Source of the DNA: Poecilobothrus nobilitatus
Lineage: Eukaryota > Arthropoda > Insecta > Diptera > Dolichopodidae
Direction: 5' to 3'
DNA length: 64,000 nt
Assembly (NCBI GenBank): GCA_947095535.1
Contig: OX352773.1
Coordinates: 110,429,950 to 110,493,949 of the forward strand
Notes under the pieces: model-generated
Told to the model about the DNA's origin: nothing
The model's input: only the letters and a program-made list of their open reading frames with translations
The model's database searches: none
Position numbers and translations under genes: made by a program
Part shown: positions 18,360 to 28,535 of the stretch, in pieces
Layout: the number at the start of each line of letters is the position of its first letter
Position numbering within the stretch: the first letter of the stretch is position 1

Positions 18360-18393
18360 TTTGTCAAATATTCATATTTACTTTTATGTATGC

Positions 18394-18401
18394 TATTTAT
18401 A
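18394..18401 (-). promoter_or_regulatory. TATA box overlapping the capsid gene stop
   Basis: CCTATAAATAGC on the minus strand. The TAA of TATAAATA is the stop codon of the major capsid frame (18397-18399), and the box is 35-42 nt upstream of ATG 18359. Confidence 0.55.
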
Positions 18402-19703
18402 GGTTTGTGAATATATTTCGATTTTTATCAATTTGTATGCTTGCATCAAATTCTCCATAAACAATAGCAGTGAGTGTAGATGTAAGTGGTTTTGATAGCC
18501 TTGCCTCAATTCTAACCGTACCCTGGTTTAGTGAAAATTGACATACTTCATTTCCAGATGCATCTGGAATTAAATCAAAAGCTAGTATAAAAACTCCATT
18601 ACTAAACATAGACTTTGTTATCTGATGACATTTATCATTGTGGTAAATTTCAGTTCCTGAAAAAAGTGTACTGTATGCTTTTGTACAGGAATTATTTTCA
18701 TCTGAAAATCTGGTTTCAATTGCTGAATTAGGTATTTGAACACCATTTACGTTTAACACAAATTGTGAAATATCAAAATGTTGAATATCAAAATTGTATG
18801 GGTTTTTTGATCTTTTTCCAGAGTAACCCACATTTTCTGTCATGCAAAAAATTATTGTATTTAGCAACTGCCCAATGAAAACATTGTCAAGTAAAATTGA
18901 TGAGCTATTCATTGGAATTGTAAAACTTTTTATTTCAACGTGTTTATAGTTATATTTAGCATTGGATTTCCCAAGAACAGCATTGTGTGCTAACAGTACG
19001 CTTGGATTAACGGTAACATGTCTTATAAATAGCGTGGCTTCTATAATTTTTAATTGTGATTCATCAGAGTCGTCTGCAAATAGATAAAAATCTAGTTTTT
19101 CAAGTGTTAAAACTATACGAATGTCAACATTCTTTATAAGTAGAGTAGGTTGATTAAACATATCTACGTGTAGTTTACCCATAAGTTCCACTACATTGCT
19201 ATTATGATACAATTTTTTTTGGCGCTCTTTTGAACCATTTTATCAGATTGAGCTATATTTGCTTTATCTAAAATCCATCCTGCACATTCTAAATGAGTTG
19301 CAGCAGCATCTGTACTATAATTTAATAAAGATTCAATATAAGCTCTATAGTGATAATTTCCATCAGATGGTGTTATATTTTTACCATTTAATTGAACATT
19401 ACATTGTTTTATTAAAGAATGTAAAATGTTATTAACTATACTTGGTTGTGTTATTTTTCCTTCAGCATTTTTATCATTATTCCATTAAGTTCCATCTTTC
19501 TTTAAGATCTATACTTTTAATCTCAAATATGTAGAAGACAAAGCTCTATATGTATCGCCATGACCCAGTGAAACAAATTCAATAGTTGAAGGGTTGTCTA
19601 AAGAAACAATAGGATTGTAGGAAACTTCTTCAGATCGTAAAATGCTAGACTGAATGGGTTGAGTTTTAAAAATATCCAACTCAGATTTCATACACTCAAT
19701 CAT
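18397..19703 (-). pseudogene. Element B: Polinton major capsid protein, multiple lesions
   Basis: N-terminus 19703-19509 (MKSELDIFKTQP, then SYNPIVSLDNPSTIEF) matches the double-jelly-roll capsid family of classical Polintons/adintoviruses. The frame is then broken by TAG (19509-19511) and TAA (19485-19487), continues through a conserved block (NGKNITPSDGNYHYRAYIE, then LNYSTDAAATH), and shifts near the poly-A run at about 19218. The C-terminal part 19212-18397 is one open frame with VELMGKLHVDMF, LLIKNVDIRI and FNQPTLL. Both nonsense codons are also present in the element C copy. The original protein would be about 435 residues. Capsid shell component, now non-functional. Confidence 0.85.
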
Positions 19704-19705
19704 AA

Positions 19706-20200
19706 TTAATTAAAAATATCTGTTTGTTTCTTTTTGTTATTATCTTTGCTTCGTTTTGACGTAAAATAGTTTAAATTTTTAATGAATGGTCTTTTTATAG
19801 CTTTTCGTTTTCTTTTATCAGAACCATACATTTCATTCAGTTTTCGTACGGCACCACGTCGTACATTTTTAACAGTCTCTTTACTACGATCTTGCATAAC
19901 TTCTTTTACATTTACACCACATTTTTAACAGTCTCTTTACTACGATCTTGCATAACTTCTTTTACATTTACACCAGATGCAATATCTGATAAAGCATTGA
20001 TACCAGAGTTAATAACCTCTTTTTTCAAAATATCAGCCCCTGAAGTATATTTATGGTCTCAAATATCTAAAAAGTCCCCCAAAAAAGCTTCCCAATCCAC
20101 GACCTCTTTGAAAATATACGGTTGAATGTAATAAACGACCGATATCATCAAGTCCTCTACCAGATTGAATTAAATAATACTTATCATATACTCTCTCCAT
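19706..20200 (-). pseudogene. Element B: pX-like basic minor capsid/core protein, frameshifted and partly duplicated
   Basis: ATG 20200 starts a Gly/Arg-rich N-terminus (YLIQSGRGLDDIG, then GRGLGSFFGGLFRYLRP) typical of small Polinton core proteins that resemble adenovirus pX/pVI-region peptides. A frameshift near 20058 moves to the frame with SGADILKKEVINSGINALSDI and a strongly basic C-terminus (SDKRKRKAIKRP). Sequence 19863-19974 is a 56-bp exact tandem duplication that further disrupts it; element C lacks this duplication but shares the frameshift. Probable DNA-binding or membrane-active virion component; the name is by position and composition. Confidence 0.65.
19863..19974. repeat. 56-bp tandem duplication inside the pX-like gene
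   Basis: Bases 19863-19918 are repeated at 19919-19974 with no visible difference. The element C homologue near 37316 has one copy only, so the duplication is recent and specific to B. Confidence 0.85.
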
Positions 20201-20246
20201 AATGAATAAAATAAAATAATATATAGGTTTGTAAAATCGCTTTTAT

Positions 20247-21189
20247 TTATACTTTTTTAAAATGTAATACAATTTTTGTTGGAATTGAACTATTGGAAAA
20301 GTTTATTTTGTATCCATATTTATCACATAAAAGTAATGAAATGTTATTAAATGATTTCTCCACATTGCAATATTGAATATTACTGAATTCTTTTACAGTA
20401 TCAGTGAAAGAATTTTGTATGTTAACAGATCTTAAACACCTTATATCTTTATCACCTATTTTTTGCGGTTCAATTATGTCTGTGTATATAGAAAACATAT
20501 TTGGTTTACTAATGGGAATCAATTGTACACTATCTATAAAAGTTTTGAAAGCTTCTATTACACGTGATTTATATTTTTTAAAATCTGTAACTTTAAAAGA
20601 TAGTTGATTGAAACATGTTGTCAAAAGTCCTTCGAGGGTATAAGCGTAATTTGCTCTTATTTTTATATCTATTTTAGGCTTGGTAACACATATTGTGGTG
20701 TAACTTAAATTTGTAGGCATCTCCTCAGCTTTTGTTGGTTGTGTATAATGAACTTCATCGTTTATAAAATTAAAAATTCCCCAAATCAACTGTCGTTCCA
20801 CTTCTTTTCTTGTAAACCTATTAAGTGGGCGTATATTTTGAATTAGTGTTGGTAGTAGAAAAACTTTCCAGTCGCATATCATTTGTTTTTTGTATGGTGT
20901 TTTATATATGTTTTGTATGGTGGTTTTTATATGATGTTTCAACTCCTATCATATCTTTCTGCATACCTTTAATAAATATTTGAGTACTTTTTTCCCATTC
21001 TTCAACATACACATTTGGAACGAAATCATTAACATACATTTCTGAAATACCTACTTTCCACCTTGAATCACACATGTATTTATTCATTTTATTTGTAAAA
21101 GATGATAATGAATTTTCTGGATAATAGTTCATAGATGAATCACTGAGTAAAGTGACATAAAATTCATCATTTACTTGTATGTTGTCCAT
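20247..21189 (-). pseudogene. Element B: penton (single jelly-roll) protein, one frameshift
   Basis: N-terminal frame 21189-20902 has the family signature: DEFYVTLLSDSSMNYYPEN (short blocks FYVTL and YPEN), SSFTNKMNKYM and WKVGISEMYV. A frameshift around 20920 moves to the frame ending at 20247, whose C-terminal block (FSIYTDIIEPQKIGD and KIVLHFKKV at the very end) is characteristic of Polinton/adintovirus penton proteins. Together about 310 residues. The same frameshift exists in element C. Vertex protein of the capsid, now disabled. Confidence 0.82.
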
Positions 21190-21862
21190 GAGCTTACGGA
21201 TTTATTCTTACGAATTGGAAAATTTAGTTCTGTTTGAATACTACCTACTGATGACCTTAAAACACGTCTTGATGAATTATTCAACTCTTTGCTATTTATA
21301 GTTTTTTCTTTTTTCGTTGGTGGGCTTGGGCTATCTAAAGGAACAGTTATAATGTCTCCTGTATCAGTTTCAAAAATTTGTACATTTTGATTTCTAATTG
21401 ATTTTCTTTTTCTAAGACGTTCTCCAACTAAAGCAGCTGACAATACTTTTGTTAAAACATTTTCCTGAATTTCATCATCAAATACTCGTCATCAGCTTCT
21501 TTTTCATATACTTCTTCTCCTTCTTCACGAACAACTTGTATTCCAACATTCTTATATTCAGGAAAATGCGATTGAGTTTCCGCATCTATATACATTGGTT
21601 TTGCACCCGTTTGAGTACCTTTTGTTTCCGTAATTTTTATTTTCTCCTCTTTATTTCTAGGAAGTTGTCGTTTTTTGTTTCTTATTTTAAATAGATTTTG
21701 TCTGTATAAATACCATTTTTGAGTGTCCGTGAGATGTTTAATTAACAATATTTTTTTCATATTTTTATCCAACTCATTAAGTTCAACGTTCACATTTTGC
21801 TTCATTCTTTCATAAATCTCAGGTTTTAAAATTATCATTTTATTAAATGTTGTATTATTCAT
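21171..21862 (-). pseudogene. Element B: coiled-coil-like structural protein, frameshifted
   Basis: ATG 21862 opens a frame with a Leu/Lys-rich helical region (LNELDKNMKKILL, QKWYLYRQNLFKIRN) and an acidic segment. A one-base deletion near 21470 shifts to the frame that ends at 21171 with RLRKRKSIRNQN and a Ser/Arg-rich tail. The element C copy is frameshifted at the same place but by an inserted base, so the lesions are independent. Start overlaps the upstream gene's stop by ATGA (21859-21862), and its end overlaps the penton start. Counterpart of 1-532 in element A by position and layout. Function unknown. Confidence 0.6.
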
Positions 21863-22194
21863 TTTATAAAATTTCCGATTATCCCTGATAGTATTGCACC
21901 AAGAAGTGTAGATTAAAATCCACCATGTTGAATAATGATTTTTCTTTTGCTATTTATAGATTTTTTCCCGCAAATAAGTGATCTTAATTCTTTTCTATAC
22001 TTTCGCAATTGGGTTGTTGCTTTTTTACTCAGATTACAATTACCTTTTAAAATATTTAAAGAGATTTCGCAAAATGTTTTTATTACTTCAGGGTCACAGT
22101 GTTTTATAATTACTTTCTGAAATTTCGGTTTAGAGCTTTTTAATAGGTGCAATATATGACGGTTGACCTTCAAACGTTTCATATTCTTTGCCAA
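21859..22194 (-). pseudogene. Element B: HCDPE/GGFLP-tail minor virion protein with one nonsense codon
   Basis: 111 codons. Contains HILHLLKSSKPKFQKVI, the conserved HCDPEVIKTFCEISLNIL core (short form HCDPE), and a basic segment. The tail would be a hydrophobic GGFLP-type segment, but in B the Leu codon after GGF is TAA (21913-21915). Element C keeps the tail intact (39266-39601). Known as a recurrent small Polinton protein; probably virion-associated with a membrane-active C-terminus, by analogy. The first about 65 bases overlap the ATPase 3' end in another frame. Confidence 0.65.
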
Positions 22195-22803
22195 ATTGTT
22201 CTAATTGATCTCTTGTACAAAAACACAAACCTTTTCCAAATATATCACTTCTTAATCGAAATATATCATTAACGTATTGAGTAAGACCTATTAATATATA
22301 CCCGTATGGTTCTGACGTCACTTCATTATATACTTTTTCAAATGCTTTGATTTGATTGAGAAATATTTGGCGAGCTAGAGGTAATATCTGCGATTTATCT
22401 CTTGGATTTTTGAAAAGTACTAGATATTTACAGTTAAGCGAAATATCTCTTGAAAATTTACCCTGGTGAAAAACATTTTGTGTTACAAATATTACAGATA
22501 AATTTCTATGGTGTGATCCTCTAGTAAATAAATCACATACATACTTATCATGGGAATTTAACATCATATCATAGATAATAATTAACAAAGGTTTTCATTG
22601 TCATTAAAATCCGGAATAGTGTTACTATATTCCACATCTTTTAAATATTTTGGAACGGCATTTTTGTCTGGATTACACCAAATAATTTTACTAATATGTG
22701 GTTGTATATTTTCTTTTTTATACTTTATTAAATTATGAATAAAAGTGGTTTTACCACAGCATGATGGCCCCGCTACTATCCTTGTAAATGGATGAAATAG
22801 CAT
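22130..22803 (-). pseudogene. Element B: packaging ATPase, one frameshift
   Basis: I choose ATG 22803 over 22827 because the element C homologue starts at the equivalent codon and the upstream TATA box then lies 35-42 nt away. Walker A is intact (GPSCCGKT). After about 70 codons a deletion near 22590 shifts the frame; the rest (22588-22130) carries the Walker B region (LIIIYDMM), the sensor block (VIFVTQNVFHQ) and the C-terminal domain. Same packaging family as the 670-1359 protein of A but clearly a different lineage. Confidence 0.85.
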
Positions 22804-22837
22804 AGTTGTATTAGTTAAAAATAGCACTGTTAACCTA

Positions 22838-22845
22838 TATTTATA
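22838..22845 (-). promoter_or_regulatory. TATA box of the element B ATPase gene
   Basis: TATAAATA on the minus strand, 35-42 nt before ATG 22803. The same box is at 40247-40254 before the element C ATPase. Confidence 0.5.
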
Positions 22846-22923
22846 TGAAAAGCTCTTTTGCCGAAGTGAATATAAATGTAAATTTATTTATTCTAATGAG
22901 TATTCTTACACAAACCGTCGACA

Positions 22924-23397
22924 TAGTTAAATGAGTTCTCATAGTTGACCTACAATTTTTACAAGGAAATGAAAAGCAATATTTCCTAAAAGAATTAGCC
23001 ATACTTGAAAAACGAAGTTTAATTCCAACTGTCTATCACTTCAAAGCACCGTACCCCTCAGAGGAACTTAGTCCGGATATGAAATATAATAACCAGTATT
23101 GCGAAAATAAAATAAATTGTTGAATATTTAGATGTAAAATGCATATTAAAACACTATTTAGAGTCAACTGAAAAAATTTATGTTAAAGGAGAACAAAAAA
23201 AACTATTCCTTCAAAAGTACATTGATAGTGATAGAATATTTACATAATAGAAGATTTAAGCAGAAACCGTCATTACAAAAGATTGATAACTTTAAATCAA
23301 ATTGTCCTATACACTTATTAAACAACATTTCAGATGTGCTGTTAAAAATTGTTATAATGTATATATGTATCTTTTAAAAGAAAAAATGTTAGATTAA
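22924..23397 (+). pseudogene. Element B: decayed second DnaQ/RNase H-like gene
   Basis: Aligns with 40340-40831 of element C. The start codon reads ATA, a TGA follows within four codons, about 22 bp around 23118 are missing, and further small indels break the C-terminal part (LQKIDNFKSNCPIHL is still readable). Non-functional remnant, divergent from the ATPase gene as in element C. Confidence 0.75.
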
Positions 23398-23459
23398 GAC
23401 AGCACAGATTTTTATAAAATTGTAAAATATTTTTAAATAAAAAATTATTTCAAACATAT

Positions 23460-24313
23460 AAATAAATTTGTTTTATTTTTTTTTAACACAACATAGGAAT
23501 ACATCTTTTTTGTTCTACATTCTTACATATCAATAAAATCTTAAAATACTAATAATTTTTTCTTTCCTCTTCTTTAAATATTTCATCAGAACAAAAAAGA
23601 AAAGAAAAAAATTCATCTCAAAATATCACTTTGGTCAAAGTTGATTCAGATTTAAAAACCAGCTTTGCACTTTTTTCTTTTAATTTTAAAAATTCGCATA
23701 GGTACACTTAATTTGTTTAAATTTTTCTCTTTACATTTTATAAAAACGCATTTTTTCTTACTATTTCCATTCACGCCTATTACTTAAACCACATGTTAGA
23801 TATTTTTGATTTCCTGTTTGTTTTCTTTTTATTCATATTTTTGTCAACATTCTTACATAACAATAAAATCTTGATACTCGCAATTAATTAATGGTTTTTA
23901 TTTCCTCTTCTTTAAATACTTCATAAAAAAAGAAAAAACAAGAAAAAAAAAAAAAAATGCATCTCAAAATTGCATTAATTTTGTTGATTCTTCATCTAAG
24001 ATGTAAACAACCAGTTTGCACTTTTTTTTAATTTTAAAGAAACGTATAGGTACATTTTTTTTTCTCTTTACATTGTATGAAAAAGCATTTTTTTTTTCCT
24101 ACTATTTTCCTGCATACCTATTACTTAAACCAAGTATACAATCTTTATAAACAACTGACGATTGCCGCCAGTCTGACTTACTTTTAAAATGACCTTGACA
24201 TACTTCCTGTCTGGCTTTTCGGGTGGCCTTGACCTACTTCTGGGTGACCTTGACCTACTTCCGGGTGACCTTGACCTACTGACCTGTCTGGCCCAAGTGC
24301 CTACCTATCTACT
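23460..24313. repeat. Probable right terminal repeat region of element B
   Basis: Contains two about 330-bp direct repeats (matching words ACATTCTTACATA at 23517 and 23847, and TCTTTACATT, ATTACTTAAACCA in both). Part of it (about 23810-23910) matches element C's left subterminal region (about 26790-26930) in inverse orientation. It ends in ...CTACCTATCTACT at 24313, whose complement AGTAGATAGGTAG resembles the AGTAGGTA start of element C. The matching left end of B was not found, so this end is provisional. Confidence 0.5.
24190..24274 (-). promoter_or_regulatory. Array of TCAAGGTCA nuclear-receptor-like sites
   Basis: Minus-strand TCAAGGTCA occurs at 24190-24198, 24245-24253 and 24266-24274, with a one-mismatch version (TCAAGGCCA) at 24224-24232. 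The last three are 21 bp apart, forming a 21-bp tandem repeat containing GTGACCTTGACCTACTTC. TCAAGGTCA is the established extended half-site of FTZ-F1/ERR-type nuclear receptors. Binding here is unproven. Confidence 0.45.
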
Positions 24314-25013
24314 TACATATAATTTTTCTGGGCAAATATTTATATTAATGATTAATAATACATAATAATAATACGATGAGGAAATTATGTAGGTATATTA
24401 ACATTTAAGTATATCACGGTTGTTTATTTTTTGTTTTTGTTGATATTTTATTTTTTATCTACATATTGAAATAATTCTTTTCATTATCTTTTCTTATTGG
24501 TATTTAAGCAAGCATAAAAATAAAAAAAAGAATAGGTACTTACATAATTATAATATTTTATATATTAATGGACTTGTGAGAATTGTTAAATTTTTAGGCG
24601 CCAGACAAACTAGTTATAATTTTATTTGTTTTACAAAATTAAAAATAAACTTATTATAAATAACGTTTTTAATTATTTAGAAAGAAAATTCGTTACTTAA
24701 ATTGAGTTCAATTTTTTATTCGAATAAACATGAAACTAATATGTATGTATATACATATGTGCAATTTAATAAAATTTCTAATGTTTTCTTAAAAAGCTAA
24801 TTCAGTAAAAAAAATTATTTTTAATATTCGGTTAAAAAAATAAAAGTCAAGTGAAATTAAATGAAAATTACATTGATAATTAACAAAAAAAAATCAAAAT
24901 ATTTATAATATTTTACATAATTTTGTAAGACAAATAATATAAATAGCATTAATAGTAATAATAATACTAGCACTTCAATCGGTACCACAAGTAAATCATT
25001 TGTCAAACCTTTT
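24314..25013. other. AT-rich flank between element B and the LINE
   Basis: 700 bp of AT-rich DNA. No convincing coding sequence; the six bases after the proposed B end are TACATA, but no matching left-end copy was found. Confidence 0.4.
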
Positions 25014-25719
25014 ATGCCGCCAATTACTACAATGACATATGAATCGCTGCAAGGTGATAGCACATCTGCTCTTTCAAGATTTAGAGAAGAACGGGTCTAT
25101 AATAACGTTAGCTTATTTTTAGCTTACCTTCACAATGATTGGTATAACATTGTTCTAGAAGGCAAGACTCGAACTAACCTAATAGTTTTAATTAACAATG
25201 AAGGACTTCCTACTAAATATGAACCCCTGTATAAACTGTACATCAAATTCCATAATTCGATAGATATTTCGGAAAAGGATGGAAAAGAGGATCTTCGGTC
25301 TTATCGGAGCCATTGTGAAAGTAACTACTATAAGCACTTGAATTCATCTCGTGAAAGTATGTAAAAGTTTAATAAAGTGTATAAGTTTTTTCTACCAAGC
25401 CTTTCGAAATGATCTTAATAATATTCCTATTAAAAGAACCACACATACCACAAACAAATTAAATAACATTAATATATTTTATCACAACTGTAGTGGTATG
25501 AGAGGCAAGCTCAATAAACTTTATCTTGATGCTAAGTCAAGCAATTTCAGTGTTCTTGCTATTACTGAATCATGGCTTAATGATTTTTTTAAAAACGAGG
25601 AAATTCTTGATGAAAATTGGTCCATTTACAGAGATTATCTATCTGTAAATTGTTCGCGAGGAGATGGCGTGCTGCTTGCGTTAATAATTATATATCTTGC
25701 GTACCAATATTTACTGATG
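25014..25719 (+). pseudogene. LINE 5' part: ORF1-like end and start of apurinic endonuclease
   Basis: 25014-25361 encodes a 115-aa segment of unknown type, plausibly the ORF1 end or upstream part. From about 25455 an endonuclease-exonuclease-phosphatase domain of a CR1/Jockey-type LINE is clear: NINIFYHNCSGMRGKL, then LAITESWLND and YRDYL. The frame is abruptly cut at 25719 by the Polinton insertion and resumes at 43022, where the same domain continues (DHQFIEINL, FGDFNRP). Confidence 0.75.
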
Positions 25720-26640
25720 AGTAGGTAAAGAGGCAGTCTGTCATGGGGAAAAATCATGCCATATCGCGCCGATATCGCACGACCTACATTTTGATTGATG
25801 GGTTAATTATAGGTCATTCTTGGTTAGTAGGTCAAAAACTTGTTTTGATTGTTTTGGTTTTGGTTGCAAGATAGGTTTTAAGTGTGGGTTGATAACTTAT
25901 AAGTTCCAAGTGGTTGTATAGTAGGAAGTGAAGGTTGTTGGTACTGTGGAAGTTGTCAGGCAAGGTTAATGAACTGAATAAGTTTAGGATAATTAGGTTT
26001 TTTCAAAAAATTGATCGGTACTCTTTAATAGGATATCATACAAATAGTAAGAAAATAATTTTTTTTCCAAGTCAAATCAATTTTTTTATTTTTTCTTCGC
26101 ATGCTTAATAAAATATATGTATGTGGTAAAAATAGCTATAAAACAATCGAAAAAAACTTGATTTTATTATTGCACAAAAATATTCATAGATACTTTTGAA
26201 TATCAAGATGAACAAAGTAAAACAAAATAAAAACGAAAACGTAAACAAGAAGTACAAAGTGTATTTCATTTTTAGTTTTGTTTTATTAAAAGAAGATTAA
26301 TTATTAAAAGTTGTTATTATAGTTTTAAAGTTACAAAAATAAAAATAAGAAAAATATGTTATTTTTAGAATATGTGTTGTTTCTCATTGTACTATATTTT
26401 GTTGTAAATTGTTGTAATACCTTGAACAATTAAGACTTATGTATAATAAGTATTTAAACATGTACTTTAAAAATATTTTGCATTCTTTTAATTTCTGTTT
26501 ACCTGTTGTAAAATAAATTGTAAAAACTAGTTTGACTCTTTCAAACAATTTAAAAACTTATGAATGCAAATGCTAAAAAAAAAAAAGAAAAAATTATGGA
26601 ATTATTCCGTATGTCTGTTATGTAAGATTTCTTTTTCTAT
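25720..26640. repeat. Element C left terminal inverted repeat
   Basis: From about 25833 it matches the complement of 42975-42219 almost base for base, and further to about 26640 matches 41281-41230. The outermost about 100 bp (25726-25826) is not represented at the right end and contains the hairpin ATATCG-CGC-CGATAT (25761-25775). Confidence 0.88.
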
Positions 26641-27344
26641 TCTATAAGAACATTGAGAAAATAACCGAAAATCTTAAATTTAAAGAGAAAAACAAAAAAA
26701 ATTTAGATTTACTGGGTAACCTGTTTTTCTGCTGACATAAAGAAATAACATTGAAAAACAAATTATACGATTTAGAAGTGTTCCTATAACTCTTTGTGGA
26801 TTTTTTCTTCCTTCTTTATTTAAAGAAGAAAAAGGAAACAAAAACCATTAATTATATTTTTTATTTTTATTGGTTTTGTTCATAAAAAAAATGAGTGAAA
26901 AAATAAATAAAAAGAAGACAAACGAGAATTCGAAAATGCGTAAGATACTTACTTATTAGCTTTATTTTATGTTGTGTTATCTGCATGGAAAAAATAAGTT
27001 CAAAGTCAGGTTAATCACTTTTGGTACCTATTTTGAAAACATAAGAATATAAAAATAAAAACAGATTTATTTACATGTTTAAAATAATTTTTATTTAGCA
27101 TAAAATCTATATAATAAATTTGTTGATTAGATGACCTAGAACTTTTAAAAGAAAAAAGAATTTTATTACTTTTGCTTGGTTTATTTGTATTTTCTCATAG
27201 TTTCTCAAGTGAAATTTTCATCTCAATGAAATTTAAAAATACCCATTTTATTTCCCTCAATCTGAAAGATAATTTAATTAAAAACAAAAATTTTTCTTTG
27301 TTTGTTTAACTTTTTATTTTATTCTATTTGTATTTTAAAAATGA
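26641..27344. other. Subterminal AT-rich region of element C
   Basis: No gene. About 26790-26930 is related in inverse orientation to 23810-23910 at the right end of element B, showing that the two elements belong to one family. Confidence 0.5.
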
Positions 27345-27892
27345 TTAATTATTTATCAAAAAATGTAAATTGAAATAAATTAAAAATAAAATTAAAAAAT
27401 CTTCTAAAAGTAGAAATTTATTGTTTTTCTTCACAAGAAATAATTCTCCTTTCACAATGTCTCCAATACTTGTATCTTCTTCAAAAATTTTTGCGTATAC
27501 GTCTGACGCAAAAATAATATAGTTTTGAGTTTCGAAAACCCACTTTTCCTTCTTTTCTTTTGTCAAATATTTCCTAATTTTCTCAATAATATAGAAACGT
27601 TCCGGTTCCATATCATTCTGCCACAAAAATTTCTTAAAGTGGTTTATATTGTTTATTACATTACATAAATTTGTGTATTTTCTTCTCTTGTAGGGGGACG
27701 GTCCTTGTTCTTGTTGAAGTTGTTGAGGTTGATGTTGTAATTGTTGTTCTTGTTGCTGTGCCTATGTTGCACATAATACTGCTTACACTCTTCTTGTTCA
27801 TTTTTAGTCTTCCTTCTTTTTGCAGGAAGACGCCCGGACGAAACAGCATCATCAGGAGTATATAAAACCATGGTGATGAATTCTTGAGCCAT
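27345..27892 (-). pseudogene. Element C: putative OB-fold protein, one frameshift
   Basis: 27892-27656 encodes a low-complexity Asn/Lys-rich N-tail with a basic AKRRKTKN stretch. 27626-27345, in another frame, encodes the compact domain with EKWVFETQNYIIFASD and IFEEDTSIGDIVKG, matching the element B domain at 15599-16168 (shared WVFET). A frameshift lies between them near 27640. Probable ssDNA-binding-type protein by fold guess only. TATA box at 27945-27952 and a tandem array upstream. Confidence 0.55.
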
Positions 27893-27944
27893 TTATCTTT
27901 GTAATTATTTAATTAAACTGTAACTAATATACAAAATTTCACTG

Positions 27945-27952
27945 TATTTATA
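27945..27952 (-). promoter_or_regulatory. TATA box of the 27345-27892 gene
   Basis: TATAAATA on the minus strand 53-60 nt upstream of ATG 27892. Confidence 0.45.
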
Positions 27953-27998
27953 CTAGTTTACGACGAATTGCAGATAGCTTTTGTTTTTGTTTTCAAAA

Positions 27999-28460
27999 AC
28001 TATAATTTATTGAAATGGCATTTAGGTATTTAACCAAAGTGTTTCAAATTATGCTTTTTCTATTTTTAAATAGACTTAAGATCGTATTTTTATTTTTATT
28101 TTTACAGAACTATAATTTATTAATATGTCTTGATTACAATGTTGCAAATTATAATTTTATTTCTTTTCAATTTTGAGATATACACAAGATCATGTTGTTT
28201 TTATTTTATTTTTAATATGTAAAACTATGACTTATCAAAATAGCAATTTACTACAATGTTGCAAATTAAATTCTTTTCTATTTTAAGTTCGGTTTAAGTT
28301 TGCATTTTTGTGTGTGTTGTATTAAACTATAATTTAGCAAAATGTCTTTTGAGTACAATGTTACGAATTTTTTCAATTCTGTTTTATTTTAAGTTGGATG
28401 TGGTTAGACTTAATATTTTTTTGTTTTAGTTTTTATGGAACTATAATTCATTATAATGTC
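27999..28460. repeat. Five degenerate about 110-bp tandem repeats
   Basis: Units start with ACTATAATTTA or a close variant at 27999, 28109, 28224, 28326 and 28440 (periods 110, 115, 102, 114). Several contain TACAATGTTGCAAA, the same core as the 167-bp array of element B. Located between the OB-like gene and the polymerase gene. Confidence 0.75.
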
Positions 28461-28535
28461 TTTTAATTAGAACCTTATAAGAAGGAAAAACCGATATTAT
28501 TCGTTAAGTCGTGTTTAGTTTCTCTATATAAAAAG

